A stretch of 34,534 nucleotides of DNA from DASRPD01 sp035646535 (GCA_035646535.1 DASRPD010000053.1:1-34534), one strand, 5' to 3'; positions 1 through 9,103 are shown, numbered from the stretch's first letter. Notes: a model not told the origin generated them from the sequence alone. Made by a program: numbers and translations.

Positions 1-681
1 GAAGAAATGCTCGTCGGGGTCCTCGAAGACCAGGACATCTGTCGCGACGGGGCTCCCGATCGTGTGTCGCCACACCTGGTGCGGCCGCGTGGCATCGTCG
101 GGACGGACGTAGAACAGGGTCGAGTTGTCATTCGCCCACGCGAGTCCGTAATAGGTGTCGGCGACGACGTCGCTCAGGTCGGCACCCGCGGCCAGGTCGC
201 GGACGCGCAGCTCGAACCGCTCGTCGCCGACGTGGTCGACGGCGTACGCGAGGAGCTCCTGGTTCGGGCTCACCGCGGCGCTGCCGAGCGAGAAGTACCC
301 GTGACCTTGGGCGGCGACGTTCTCGTCGAACAGGATCGACTCGTCAACGCCTTCGGGTGCGCCGCGCGGCCGTCGGCCGTGTATGGCGTACTGGCGGCGT
401 TCCTCGGTGCGGACGAAGTAGTCCCACTCGCCTCGGTGGGCCGGCGCGGAGACGTCGGTCTCTTGGACCCGGGCGACGATCTCGTCGTAGATCTCCTGGC
501 GGAGCGGCTCGGTCGGTGCGAGCGCCGCCGCGGTGTAGGCGTTCTCCGCGTCGAGGTAGGCGATGACGTCGGGGTCGGTGCGGTCGCGCAGCCAGTACCA
601 GTCGTCGACTCGTTCGTCGCCGTGGGCGCGCAGCGAGTGTGGCCGGCGCGACGCGACGGGGGGTTGGGGCGTATTCGACAT
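1..681 (-). CDS. ptrB: Oligopeptidase B-like S9A peptidase, N-terminal part (cut by window edge)
   Basis: The reading frame is open from an ATG at 681 to the left edge of the window, so only the first 227 residues are visible. They look like the beta-propeller part of prolyl oligopeptidase family S9A. An early segment reads HGDERVDDWYWLRDRTDPDV, the usual start of oligopeptidase B, followed by an EIVARVQETDVSAP-type stretch and LFDENVAAQGHGYFSLG. The Ser-Asp-His hydrolase domain would lie outside the window, so activity cannot be judged. The family cleaves short peptides after basic residues, usually in the cytoplasm. The gene is divergent from hisI with 34 bases between them and no strong ribosome binding site. 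The family call is firm; choosing oligopeptidase B over another S9A peptidase is from general resemblance. Confidence 0.85.
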   Translation of the reverse strand, partial: MSNTPQPPVASRRPHSLRAHGDERVDDWYWLRDRTDPDVIAYLDAENAYTAAALAPTEPLRQEIYDEIVARVQETDVSAPAHRGEWDYFVRTEERRQYAIHGRRPRGAPEGVDESILFDENVAAQGHGYFSLGSAAVSPNQELLAYAVDHVGDERFELRVRDLAAGADLSDVVADTYYGLAWANDNSTLFYVRPDDATRPHQVWRHTIGSPVATDVLVFEDPDEHFF

Positions 682-703
682 CAGGGGAGTCTCGCGCGGG
701 GAC

Positions 704-709
704 TACGCT
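704..709 (+). promoter_or_regulatory. -10 element for leaderless hisI
   Basis: TACGCT (TANNNT type) ends 6 nt before the hisI ATG at 716. That spacing places the transcription start on the A of the ATG, and no Shine-Dalgarno sequence lies between. A clear -35 box is not visible. The leaderless reading is inference from spacing. Confidence 0.4.
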
Positions 710-715
710 CGTTCG

Positions 716-1093
716 ATGCCCATCGCGACGCCGATCGCCGTCACCGACGAGGAGCTCGACGCGGTCACCTACGACGCGAAAGGGCTGGTCCCGGCGGTCA
801 TTCAGGAGCAGGGCTCGGGCAGCGTGCTGATGGTCGGCTGGATGAACCGGGAGGCGCTCCGGCGCACGCTGGAGACCGGCCGGACCTGGTTCTGGAGCCG
901 CAGCCGCCAGGAGTTCTGGTGCAAGGGCGAGACGTCGGGCGATCGGCAATGGGTGCGAGACGCCCGTTACGACTGTGACATGGACGTGCTGTTGTTCATC
1001 GTCGAACAGGAGGGCCGGGGGGCTTGTCACACCGGTGAGCGCAGCTGCTTCTTCCGGGCGTTCGGTGCGGGCGCCGTCCCGGGCCACGTGTGA
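716..1093 (+). CDS. hisI: Phosphoribosyl-AMP cyclohydrolase
   Basis: The 125-residue protein is a stand-alone HisI, which opens the purine ring of phosphoribosyl-AMP in histidine synthesis. Family motifs are clear: VLMVGWMNREAL near the N-terminus, TWFWSRSRQEFWCKGETSG in the middle (FWSRSR and the zinc Cys), then the metal-binding DCDMD and the end motif GACHTGERSCFFR with two more cysteines. The length suits a monofunctional enzyme without HisE. The ATG at 716 is chosen because a -10-like TACGCT sits 6 nt upstream and the HisI alignment begins soon after. The stop codon overlaps the GTG of trpE (GTGA, 1090-1093), so the two are probably co-translated. hisI next to trpE is a familiar actinobacterial pairing. 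Confidence 0.96.
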   Translation: MPIATPIAVTDEELDAVTYDAKGLVPAVIQEQGSGSVLMVGWMNREALRRTLETGRTWFWSRSRQEFWCKGETSGDRQWVRDARYDCDMDVLLFIVEQEGRGACHTGERSCFFRAFGAGAVPGHV

Positions 1094-2616
1094 TTCGTCC
1101 GACCCGCGACGACTTTCGCGCCCTCGCGGGCGACTACACCGTCGTGCCGGTCTGGCGCGAGGTCCGCGCGGATCTCGAGACACCGGTGTCTGCGTTCTGC
1201 AAGCTGGTCGGTGAACGGGAAGGGTTCCTGCTCGAATCCGTGGAGCACGCCGACCGGTGGGGACGGTTCTCCTTCCTCGGCCGGGACCCGGCGCTCACGC
1301 TCATCGTGCGCGGCCGTGACGTCGACTTCGTCGGCACGCCGCCGGCCGGTGTCCCACGAGATCAGGGAGCGCTGGCCGCACTCGACGCGCTGCTCGCGCA
1401 CTTCCGCGCGCCGACGATCGAGGACCTCCCACCCTTTCACGGAGGTGTCGTCGGCTACCTCGGCTACGACGTCGTGCGCGAGATCGAGCACCTCCCGGCA
1501 GTTCCACCCGATCATCTCGACGCGCCGGACGCGGTCCTGTGGCTCACCGGTCACGTCACCGCGTTTGACCACTATCGCCAGCGTCTCTTCCTCATCGAGA
1601 ACGTGTTCTTTGCGACCGACGCCGATCGGGGCGAGGTCGACGCGGCGTACGACGCGGCGTGCGTGCGGCTCGACGAGCGCGTCGGCGAGCTCGCGCGCCC
1701 GTTGCCGTACCAGCCGGTGACCCCACCGCCGGCTGAGTTGCGCGCCATGCCCGAGTTCTCCTCGACCATGTCGGGGGACACCTACTGTCGTGCGGTCGAG
1801 GCGGCGCGCGAGCTCATCCTCGCCGGCGACATCTTCCAGGTCGTGCTCGCGCAGCGGTTCGAGCTCGAGGGAACGTTCGATCCGCTCGAGGTGTACCGCG
1901 TGCTGCGGCTGGTGAACCCGTCGCCGTACATGTACTTCCTCCGCCATGAAGAGGCCACGCTCGTCGGCTCGTCGCCGGAGCCGATGGTGCAGCTTCTCGA
2001 CGGTCGGGTCATCAGCCGGCCGATCGCCGGGACGCGCTTTCGGGGCCGGACCGAGGAACACGACCGCAGGATGGCGGCCGAGCTGTCGGAGGACCCGAAG
2101 GAACGCGCCGAGCACACGATGCTCGTGGATCTGGCTCGCAACGACGTCGGCCGGGTGGTGCGGTTCGGTACCGAGCGGGTCGACGAGCTGATGACGCTCG
2201 AGCGGTACTCGCACGTGATGCACCTCACGAGTGAGGTGTCGGGTAACATCACCCCCGGGCTGAGCCCGGTGGACGTGCTGCGCGCGACGTTCCCGGCAGG
2301 AACGGTGAGCGGCGCGCCGAAGGTGCGGGCGATGGAGATCATCGACGAGCTCGAGCCGACCAAGCGGGGCCCGTACGCGGGTGTGGTCGGCTACTGCGAT
2401 TTCTCCGGCAACGTGGACACCGCGATCGCGATTCGTACGATGGTGTGGCGGAACGGCCGGGCGAGCGTCCAGGCCGGTGCCGGCGTCGTCGCTGATTCGG
2501 ATCCCGAGGCCGAGAACCTCGAGTGCCACAACAAGGCCAGGGCGCTGATGACCGCGGCAGCCGCCGCAGCGACCGCGACCGGCTCGCCGGGTGAGCGTCC
2601 GAGCGGGGAGGGGTAG
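1090..2616 (+). CDS. trpE: Anthranilate synthase component I
   Basis: The 508-residue protein converts chorismate to anthranilate, taking ammonia from a TrpG subunit that is not encoded in this window. The feedback-site motif LLES is at residues 47-50. The C-terminal chorismate-binding domain shows IAGTRFRGRT, EHTMLVDLARNDVGRV, SHVMHLTSEVSG and FPAGTVSGAPKVRAMEII, followed by GPYAGVVGYCDFSGNVDTAI. These favour TrpE over PabB or an isochorismate synthase. Length is normal and no glutaminase domain is fused. The GTG start overlaps the hisI stop by 4 nt, and ygfZ follows 2 nt after the stop. The LLES motif suggests allosteric inhibition by tryptophan, as known for the family. Confidence 0.97.
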   Translation: MIRPTRDDFRALAGDYTVVPVWREVRADLETPVSAFCKLVGEREGFLLESVEHADRWGRFSFLGRDPALTLIVRGRDVDFVGTPPAGVPRDQGALAALDALLAHFRAPTIEDLPPFHGGVVGYLGYDVVREIEHLPAVPPDHLDAPDAVLWLTGHVTAFDHYRQRLFLIENVFFATDADRGEVDAAYDAACVRLDERVGELARPLPYQPVTPPPAELRAMPEFSSTMSGDTYCRAVEAARELILAGDIFQVVLAQRFELEGTFDPLEVYRVLRLVNPSPYMYFLRHEEATLVGSSPEPMVQLLDGRVISRPIAGTRFRGRTEEHDRRMAAELSEDPKERAEHTMLVDLARNDVGRVVRFGTERVDELMTLERYSHVMHLTSEVSGNITPGLSPVDVLRATFPAGTVSGAPKVRAMEIIDELEPTKRGPYAGVVGYCDFSGNVDTAIAIRTMVWRNGRASVQAGAGVVADSDPEAENLECHNKARALMTAAAAAATATGSPGERPSGEG

Positions 2617-2618
2617 GA

Positions 2619-3440
2619 GTGAGTGTGCTGGATCGTGATCTCGTGGTGGTCTCGGGTCCCGATGCGCTCTCGTTTCTCCAGAACCTGGTCTCGCAGGATC
2701 TCGACGGGATCGCCGACGGTGAGACTCGGCCGTGCCTGCTGCTCAGCCCGCGGGGCAAGCTCGACGCGGCGTTCCGGGTGCTGCGCGTAGGCGACGAGGT
2801 CTGGTTGGACGTCGAGGCCGGGTTCGGTGCGGCACTGGCTGCGTCACTCGACCGGTTCAGGATTCGAGTGCAGGCCGACATCGAGGATCGCAGCGCCGGC
2901 TGGGCGATGGTCGCGATCCGTGACGGTGGCCCACCACCCGCCGGGCATATGTCGATTCCCGTCGCCGGGGGCGACGACGTGATTGGTACCAGCGACACGC
3001 TCGACGTGATGACCGACCGGGGACTCACGGCCGCGGCGTACGAGCGGGCCCGCATCGAGGCCGGGGCCCCGAAGATGGGCGCCGAGCTCGACGAGTCGGT
3101 CATCCCGCAGGAGGCCTTCCTCGAGCGCGACGCGGTGTCGTTCACCAAAGGGTGCTTCCTGGGCCAGGAGCTGGTCTGTCGGATCGACACGCGCGGCCAT
3201 GTCAACCGGTTCCTGCGCAGGCTGTGTCCTTCGGGCTCAGGTCGCCTGGCGTCGGGCAACGAGGTCCGTGTTGGCGATCGGGTCGTCGGGCGGGTCACGA
3301 GCGTCACGCCTGACGACGGTGGTCCGGTGGTGGCGCTGGGTTTCGTGCGCCGTGAGGTGGAGCCACCTGCCGCGGTGACCGTCGGCGAAGGTGACAGTGT
3401 GCTCAGCGTGCAGCTGGAGGCGATCCCGGCCGACCGGTAG
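2619..3440 (+). CDS. ygfZ: YgfZ/GcvT-like folate-binding protein (Fe-S cluster maintenance)
   Basis: The 273-residue protein has the aminomethyltransferase-like fold of YgfZ, a tetrahydrofolate-dependent factor that helps maintain some iron-sulfur enzymes. The diagnostic signature K-G-C-F-L-G-Q-E is at residues 177-184, with the key Cys at 179, followed by RIDTRGHVNRFLRRL. The early VVSGPDALSFLQNLVSQDL segment is also typical. Two starts are possible. The GTG at 2619 has GGGGAGGGG 5 nt upstream; the GTG at 2625 has AGGAG at 2615-2619. The longer form is given. The gene lies 2 nt after trpE, so it is probably in the same transcript. Its 3' end overlaps the convergent sensor kinase gene by 38 bp. 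Confidence 0.9.
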   Translation: MSVLDRDLVVVSGPDALSFLQNLVSQDLDGIADGETRPCLLLSPRGKLDAAFRVLRVGDEVWLDVEAGFGAALAASLDRFRIRVQADIEDRSAGWAMVAIRDGGPPPAGHMSIPVAGGDDVIGTSDTLDVMTDRGLTAAAYERARIEAGAPKMGAELDESVIPQEAFLERDAVSFTKGCFLGQELVCRIDTRGHVNRFLRRLCPSGSGRLASGNEVRVGDRVVGRVTSVTPDDGGPVVALGFVRREVEPPAAVTVGEGDSVLSVQLEAIPADR

Positions 3441-4926
3441 CCGCGCCGGGAGACTGGGTCGGGAGGCGCACGGTGAAGCGCGCGCCTCCTCCCGGATCGC
3501 TCTCGACGGTCACCGCACCACCCATGGCTCCGGCCAGCTCGCGCACGATCGCGAGGCCGAGCCCGGTGCCGACGGCGCGGCCTCGCGCGCCGCGCGACGA
3601 GTAGAGACGCTCGAAGACTCGCTCGATGTCGGCGGAGGCGATGCCGGGACCGTCGTCACTGACCAGCACGCGGAGGTCATCGTCCACGGTGACCCGCACG
3701 TCGATGTGGGTGGTGGCGTACGCGAGCGCGTTCTCGACGAGGTTGGCGACGATCTGACCGAGACGTTCGGGATCGCCGTTGACCACGGCCGACGACGGCA
3801 CGTCGAGGTGCAGCTCCATGCCGCCTTCGGTCGCGGCGGGTTGGAACGCGTCGACCGCGTCTCGCACCGTCTCGACGGCGTCGAATCGACTCGGTCGGAG
3901 AGAGAACTGTCGGGCATCGAGGTCGGCGAGCTGGAGCAGGTCGGCGACCAGTCGTTCGAGCCGGCGCGACTCCGAGGAGATCACGACCGCGGCGCGCTCG
4001 AGCATGGCCGGGTCGCTCGCCGTTCCGTCGGAGATGGCCTCTGCGTAACCGCGGATCGACGTGAGCGGCGTTCGCAGGTCGTGGGAGACGCTGAGCAGGA
4101 AGAGGCGTTCCTGACCGCGGGCGGTCTCGAGCTGTTCGGCCATCCGGTTCAGGGTGTCCGCGAGGTCGCCGACCTCGTCGGACGGCATCCGCCCGACGTC
4201 CACGCGCGCCGAGAGATCGCCGGTCGCGATGCGATGGGCGGTGTCGCTCATTGTCGCCAACGGTCGAGTGAAGCGCCGGGCGAGCAGGAAGGAGATCGCG
4301 ACCGCGGCGACCGCGGCGACGAGCGCGGTGCCGAGGAAGAACGGTCCGGCGCGGCCGGCGAGCGCGCGCTCGATCTGGTTCGTGAGCACGACGACAGGGA
4401 TGTCGCCGTTGGGCTCGGGGGCGAACGGGATCGCGACAAACACGAAGTCTCCGCTCTGGCCGGTCTGGTGGTCTCCGGCGCGCAGCGGCTCGGGGTCCAG
4501 GTCACTGCTCGCCACTCCGGGCGAGAGACGACGGAGCCGATCGGCGGGATCGGGCGCGTCTCTCGGCGCGGTCGACGTGGTGGTGGCGGTGATGGTCGGG
4601 CGGATCGTGCCGTCCGGGCCCAACAGCGCGAGGCTGCCGTCGGCGACCTGGAGCGCCGTACCGAGGAGCTCGAGGAACTCACTCCGAGCCCGGCGCTGGG
4701 CTTCGGGGATCTGGGCCCGATCTTGTTGGTTGTCGGCGCGGCTCCGGAGCGCGATGAGCGCGGATTCCACGGCCGGTGCGCGTTCGGTCAGATCTGACCG
4801 GACGACGTCGACGGTGGTGCGGCGGGTGAGCCCGACCGTCGCGATGCCGGTGAACACGAGGACGCCGATTCCGATGGACACCATCGCGACGAGGAGCCGC
4901 TTGCGCAACCGGTGCCTGATCTTCAC
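3403..4926 (-). CDS. Membrane sensor histidine kinase (HAMP, HisKA, HATPase)
   Basis: The 507-residue kinase has a first membrane helix at about 11-33, an extracytoplasmic sensor region of roughly 160 residues, a second helix at about 196-216, and a HAMP segment (RRFTRPLATMSDTAHRIATGDLSARV). The HisKA box SVSHDLRTPLTSI carries the phosphorylatable His282. The ATP-binding part shows LVENALAYA, DDGPGIA and GTGLGLAIVRELA. It belongs to the EnvZ/BaeS type that pairs with OmpR-family regulators, and its partner lies just upstream. The GTG at 4926 is the only start that enters this frame; two earlier GTGAAG copies lead to 6-codon mini frames. No ligand can be named from the sensor region. The kinase looks intact although the regulator reading frame is interrupted. 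Confidence 0.93.
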   Translation of the reverse strand: MKIRHRLRKRLLVAMVSIGIGVLVFTGIATVGLTRRTTVDVVRSDLTERAPAVESALIALRSRADNQQDRAQIPEAQRRARSEFLELLGTALQVADGSLALLGPDGTIRPTITATTTSTAPRDAPDPADRLRRLSPGVASSDLDPEPLRAGDHQTGQSGDFVFVAIPFAPEPNGDIPVVVLTNQIERALAGRAGPFFLGTALVAAVAAVAISFLLARRFTRPLATMSDTAHRIATGDLSARVDVGRMPSDEVGDLADTLNRMAEQLETARGQERLFLLSVSHDLRTPLTSIRGYAEAISDGTASDPAMLERAAVVISSESRRLERLVADLLQLADLDARQFSLRPSRFDAVETVRDAVDAFQPAATEGGMELHLDVPSSAVVNGDPERLGQIVANLVENALAYATTHIDVRVTVDDDLRVLVSDDGPGIASADIERVFERLYSSRGARGRAVGTGLGLAIVRELAGAMGGAVTVESDPGGGARFTVRLPTQSPGAATGRPGSPPAAR

Positions 4927-4956
4927 GAGGCTGGCGTCTTCACGAGGCTGGTGTCT

Positions 4957-4963
<7 letters not shown>
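4921..4963 (-). repeat. 17-bp tandem repeat forming serial GTGA stop/start overlaps
   Basis: Two 17-bp units (4921-4937 and 4938-4954, one mismatch) and a partial third (4955-4963) sit between the response regulator and the kinase. On the minus strand each unit begins GTGAAG. The regulator stop TGA (4959-4957) overlaps the GTG at 4960. The frame from that GTG is MKTPAS and stops at TGA 4942-4940, overlapping the GTG at 4943. That frame again reads MKTPAS and stops at 4925-4923, overlapping the real kinase GTG at 4926. The unit length is not a multiple of 3, so each copy shifts the frame. All of this is read directly from the bases. Confidence 0.85.
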
Positions 4964-5649
<686 letters not shown>

Positions 5650-5664
5650 AGACCACCATCGTCG

Positions 5665-5690
5665 CATCACCACCCGCCGGGAGTGTGATG
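5665..5690. promoter_or_regulatory. Imperfect dyad upstream of the response regulator
   Basis: CATCAC (5665-5670) and GTGATG (5685-5690) flank a partly symmetric CCCG/CGGG core. It lies 16-41 bases upstream of the regulator ATG. It could be an autoregulatory operator or a leader hairpin. Only the symmetry supports it. Confidence 0.3.
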
Positions 5691-5769
5691 GGAACGTCAG
5701 GGGCATGTGATCCCGCCGGATTGCCCCAGGCTGTGGTGGCCGAACCGGCGACCCCAGAGCCCCACCGTT

Positions 5770-5806
5770 GGTGCGCTTACCGTCGCTAGCCGCAGGTTCG
5801 CGCACC
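5770..5806 (-). terminator. Weak inverted repeat after the GH1 gene
   Basis: GGTGCGC (5770-5776) and GCGCACC (5800-5806) form a 7-bp stem around a 23-nt loop, 18 bases past the GH1 stop codon. There is no T-tract and the loop is long, so this is only a candidate termination or decay structure. The rest of 5650-5823 shows nothing else I can name. Confidence 0.2.
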
Positions 5807-5823
5807 GACTGAGGCCGGCGTGT

Positions 5824-7017
5824 CTACAGCTCGAGCGTGTTGGTGATGGCGATGGAGCCGAGCCAACGGGCCGACGGCTTCACCGAGCGCTGTTGGGTGG
5901 CTCGGTCCACGCCGATGAGCCCGAATTGCGGGCCGTAGCCCTCGGCCCACTCGAAGTTGTCGAGACAGCTCCAGTAGCAGTAGCCCCGAACGTCGATGCC
6001 GTCGTCGAGGCAGCGACCCAGCCCCCGTAACGCGTCAGTGACGTATTCGATGCGTTCGGTGTCATCGACACAGGAGATGCCGTTCTCGGTGACGTAGATC
6101 GGCACCTGTGCGACCTCAGCGGCGCGCCGCACCGTGGCTTCGAGGGCCTGGGGCCAGAGCTCATAGCCCATCGAGGTCGTGCGCACGCCTTCCTCATTGC
6201 CGAGCGGCGCCGGTGAGTCGGGCCCGAATCGGATGCGGGTGTACATCTGCGCGCCGAGGTAGTCGTCACCCCGCGCGGCTTCCAAGAAGACGTCTTCCAT
6301 CGAGTGACGGGCGCGCTCCATGTTGGCCTCGCCGCCGGGAACGGCTTGGAAGTCGGCCATCGAGAGGGTCATCCCGACGGGAAAGTCACCCCGTGACGCG
6401 TGGATGGCCTCGTAGGCGAGTCGGTGGGCGCGGATCATGGCGTCGTTGACGTGCAAGTACTCGCTCCCGTCGGTGTGACCCGGAGGGAAGCGGCCGAGCA
6501 GGTAGCCGAGGATCGACACGACGTTGGGTTCGTTGATCGTGCACGCCATGCCGACGAGATCACCGAGGTGGTCGGTGGCACGAGTGCAGAATTGGGCGAA
6601 CCGCTCCGGAGTGCGGTCGTCGGCCCAGCCTCCCCGGTCGGCCAGCCACCGAGGGGTCGTGAAGTGGTGGTACGTCAGGACGGGCCGCAAGCCGTGCTCG
6701 TGACAGCAGGCCAGCATTCGGCGGTAGTGATCCAGCGCGGCGACCGAGAACTCGCCTTCTTCGGGCTCGATCCGTGACCACTCCAGTGAGAACCGGTAGG
6801 CACCGAAGCCGAGCTCGGCGAGTAGGGCGATGTCGCTCGGGTAGCGCCAGTAGTGGTCGCACGCGTCGCCCGACACCTCGACGCACGGCGAGTCGGGGTT
6901 GTGCTCCCACGCCCACCAGTCGTTGTTCCAGTTGCCGCCCTCGACCTGATGCGCGGCCGTCGCGCTGCCCCAGAGGAATCCGTCGGGAAACGCGCGGTGG
7001 GGAGAAGACGGACTCAT
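5824..7017 (-). CDS. Glycoside hydrolase family 1 (beta-glucosidase type)
   Basis: The 397-residue protein is a cytosolic-looking GH1 retaining glycosidase with no signal peptide. The N-terminal signature FPDGFLWGSATAAHQVEGGN is at about 10-29. The acid/base Glu163 lies in TINEPNV, and the nucleophile Glu311 in IYVTENGIS. The aglycone-side SCLDNFEWAEGYGPQFGLIGVD is near the C-terminus. Length is a little short for the family (usually 430-470). The exact sugar (beta-glucoside, beta-galactoside or other) cannot be told. The ATG at 7017 is chosen because the family signature follows directly; the open frame upstream of it overlaps trpC on the other strand. It is divergent from trpC, and the two starts are 30 bases apart. 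Transport genes for a sugar operon are absent nearby. Confidence 0.93.
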   Translation of the reverse strand: MSPSSPHRAFPDGFLWGSATAAHQVEGGNWNNDWWAWEHNPDSPCVEVSGDACDHYWRYPSDIALLAELGFGAYRFSLEWSRIEPEEGEFSVAALDHYRRMLACCHEHGLRPVLTYHHFTTPRWLADRGGWADDRTPERFAQFCTRATDHLGDLVGMACTINEPNVVSILGYLLGRFPPGHTDGSEYLHVNDAMIRAHRLAYEAIHASRGDFPVGMTLSMADFQAVPGGEANMERARHSMEDVFLEAARGDDYLGAQMYTRIRFGPDSPAPLGNEEGVRTTSMGYELWPQALEATVRRAAEVAQVPIYVTENGISCVDDTERIEYVTDALRGLGRCLDDGIDVRGYCYWSCLDNFEWAEGYGPQFGLIGVDRATQQRSVKPSARWLGSIAITNTLEL

Positions 7018-7025
7018 CGCGGCGC

Positions 7026-7041
7026 AGCCTATGTCTAGGCT
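7026..7041. promoter_or_regulatory. Symmetric back-to-back promoter between GH1 gene and trpC
   Basis: AGCCTA-TGTC-TAGGCT is a perfect inverted repeat. Read on the plus strand, TAGGCT (7036-7041) is a TANNNT -10 element 6 nt before the GTG at 7048 of trpC. Read on the minus strand, TAGGCT (7031-7026) lies 8 nt before the GH1 ATG at 7017. Both genes would be leaderless or nearly so. The two -10 elements are 4 bp apart, so two polymerases could hardly open them at once. Confidence 0.45.
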
Positions 7042-7047
7042 GGAGTG

Positions 7048-7839
7048 GTGTCTGTGTTGGACGAGATCCTCGCGACGAAGATCGACGAAGTCACGTTGTT
7101 GCACCAGCCCGCGGCCCGTGACGCGATTCACCGAGCCGCGTTGGCCGCGCCACCGACCCGCGATTTCGTCGGCGCACTCGCACCGGGTGAGGGCGCGGTC
7201 CGGGTGATCGCGGAGATCAAGCGCCGATCTCCGTCCAAGGGGGACCTCGCGCCTGACCTGGATCCCGCGGCGATGGCGCTGGCGTTCGAGCGCGGCGGCG
7301 CGGCGGCGCTCTCGGTGCTCACCGACGGTCCGTTCTTCGGTGGCACCGTGGCCGACCTCCAGGAGGCTCGCGCCGCCACCGGCCTTCCCGTGCTGCGCAA
7401 GGACTTCATCATCGACGAGACCCAAGTGTGGGAGTCCCGGGCCATGGGCGCGGACGCGATCCTGCTCATCGTGGCCGCGTTGGCCGACGAAACGTTGCTG
7501 GCCGACCTGCACACGCTGGCCACCGAGCTCGAGCTGGGCGTGCTCGTCGAAGCCCACGACGACGGCGAGATCGACCGGGCGGTCGCGGCGGGAGCGCGGG
7601 TGGTCGGTGTGAACTGCCGCGATCTCACCACGTTTGCCGAGGATCTCGGTACCGCCGAACGTCACCGTGACCGCATTCCCCGCGACGTGGTCGCGGTGGC
7701 GGAGAGCGCGATTCGTTCGCCGGCCGACGCGCACCGCATGGCCGCCGCGGGCTATCCGGCGGTGCTCATCGGTGAGATGCTCGCGCGCGCCGAAGACCCG
7801 ACCGCCACGCTGCGTTCAATCGTCGAAGGAGACGCATGA
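7048..7839 (+). CDS. trpC: Indole-3-glycerol phosphate synthase
   Basis: The 263-residue TIM barrel closes the ring of carboxyphenylamino-deoxyribulose phosphate to give indole-3-glycerol phosphate. Family motifs in order: VSVLDEIL at the start, IAEIKRRSPSKGDLA with the catalytic Lys, VLTDGPFFGGTVADL, LPVLRKDFIIDETQV with the second catalytic Lys, LGVLVEAHDDGEI, VGVNCRDLTTFAEDL, and VAESAIRSPADA with the phosphate site after it. GTG codons occur at 7045 and 7048. I prefer 7048 because it lies 6 nt after the TAGGCT element, matching leaderless initiation. The stop overlaps the ATG of trpB2 (ATGA), marking the head of a tightly coupled operon. It is not fused to TrpF. Confidence 0.96.
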   Translation: MSVLDEILATKIDEVTLLHQPAARDAIHRAALAAPPTRDFVGALAPGEGAVRVIAEIKRRSPSKGDLAPDLDPAAMALAFERGGAAALSVLTDGPFFGGTVADLQEARAATGLPVLRKDFIIDETQVWESRAMGADAILLIVAALADETLLADLHTLATELELGVLVEAHDDGEIDRAVAAGARVVGVNCRDLTTFAEDLGTAERHRDRIPRDVVAVAESAIRSPADAHRMAAAGYPAVLIGEMLARAEDPTATLRSIVEGDA

Positions 7840-9089
7840 ATCGCTTCCAGCTCAGCTCCGATCAGATCCCGACAGCGTGGTTCAACGCGCTCCCGTCGTT
7901 GCCCGAGCCGATGCAGCCGCCGCTGCATCCAGGGACGCGAGAGCCGCTCGGACCGGACGATCTCACGCCGCTCTTCCCGATGGCCCTCATTGCTCAGGAG
8001 ATGGCGACCGAGCCGTGGATCGACATCCCCGGAGAGGTGCTCGACATCCTGCGGCTGTGGCGCCCGACGCCGCTCGTGCGTGCCGAACGGCTCGAAGCCG
8101 AGCTGGGTACGCCGGCGCGGATCTACTACAAGGACGAGTCGGTCTCGCCCGCCGGGTCACACAAGCCGAACACTGCGGTACCGCAGGCCTTCTACAACCA
8201 GGTGGACGGGACGAAGCGGCTGACGACCGAGACGGGCGCCGGGCAATGGGGCACGGCACTCAGCTTCGCCTGCCGCCAGTTCGACCTGGAGTGCAAGGTG
8301 TACATGGTGCGGGCGAGCTACGACCAGAAGCCGTACCGCCGGATCATGATGGAGGCCTGGGGCGGCGACGTGGTCACCTCACCGGTCGACCAGCCCGACC
8401 ATCCGGGCTCGCTCGGCATGGCGATCAGCGACGCGGTGCGCGACGCGGCGGGCCGAGACGACTCGCACTACACGCTCGGCTCGGTGCTCAACCACGTGCT
8501 GTTGCATCAGACGATCATCGGTATCGAAGCCAAGGAGCAGCTCGCGCTCGCGGGTGAGACGATGCCCGACGTCGTGATCGGTTCGTGCGGGGGTGGCTCG
8601 AACCTCGGCGGGATCGCGCTGCCGTTCATGGCGGATGAGGGTGTCCGCCTCGTCGCGGTCGAGCCGTCGAGCTGTGCGACGCTGACCGAGGGGACGTTCG
8701 AGTACGACTTCGGCGATTCCGCGGGAATGACGCCGCTCCTGCCGATGTACACCCTCGGCCACGACTTCGTGCCGCCGTCGATCCACGCCGGCGGGCTCCG
8801 CTACCACGGTGACTCGCCGATCATCTCGGGGCTCGTCAAGTGCGGGCGCATGGAAGCCGTCGCCTACCCGCAAGCCAAGACGTTCGAAGCGGCGATGCAG
8901 TTCGTCAACACCGAAGGCAAGCTCGCCGCGCCCGAGACCGGCCACGCGATCCGAGCGGTGATCGACGAGGCGTTGGCCGCGAAGGAGCTGGGCGAGGAAC
9001 GGGTGATCCTGTTCAACTACAGCGGGCACGGCCTCCTCGACCTCTCCGCCTACGACGACTTCCTCAACGGTCGCCTCACCGACGTCTGA
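7836..9089 (+). CDS. TrpB2-type tryptophan synthase beta-like enzyme
   Basis: The 417-residue PLP enzyme is the TrpB2 form, not the classical one. PLP Lys110 is in AGSHKPNTAVPQAF, the ETGAGQWG motif carries the family Glu, and CGGGSNLGG binds the PLP phosphate. An N-terminal extension (FNALPSLPEPMQPPLHPGT) and the segment MTPLLPMYTLGHDFVPPSIH are typical of TrpB2. Enzymes of this group join indole and serine to make tryptophan and often lack the surface that binds TrpA; some may salvage free indole. Here it sits between trpC and trpF, with a classical trpB further down the same operon. The catalytic residues look complete. The physiological role in this organism is unknown. Confidence 0.93.
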   Translation: MNRFQLSSDQIPTAWFNALPSLPEPMQPPLHPGTREPLGPDDLTPLFPMALIAQEMATEPWIDIPGEVLDILRLWRPTPLVRAERLEAELGTPARIYYKDESVSPAGSHKPNTAVPQAFYNQVDGTKRLTTETGAGQWGTALSFACRQFDLECKVYMVRASYDQKPYRRIMMEAWGGDVVTSPVDQPDHPGSLGMAISDAVRDAAGRDDSHYTLGSVLNHVLLHQTIIGIEAKEQLALAGETMPDVVIGSCGGGSNLGGIALPFMADEGVRLVAVEPSSCATLTEGTFEYDFGDSAGMTPLLPMYTLGHDFVPPSIHAGGLRYHGDSPIISGLVKCGRMEAVAYPQAKTFEAAMQFVNTEGKLAAPETGHAIRAVIDEALAAKELGEERVILFNYSGHGLLDLSAYDDFLNGRLTDV

Positions 9090-9103
9090 CCCCTCACACT
9101 TTG

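Noticed and set aside
3391..4797. A 468-codon plus-strand frame opposite the histidine kinase.
   Set aside because: It is antisense to clear kinase motifs and has no recognisable domain of its own.
7018..7734. N-terminal extension of the GH1 reading frame.
   Set aside because: It overlaps trpC completely and has no GH1 similarity; the family starts just after the ATG at 7017.
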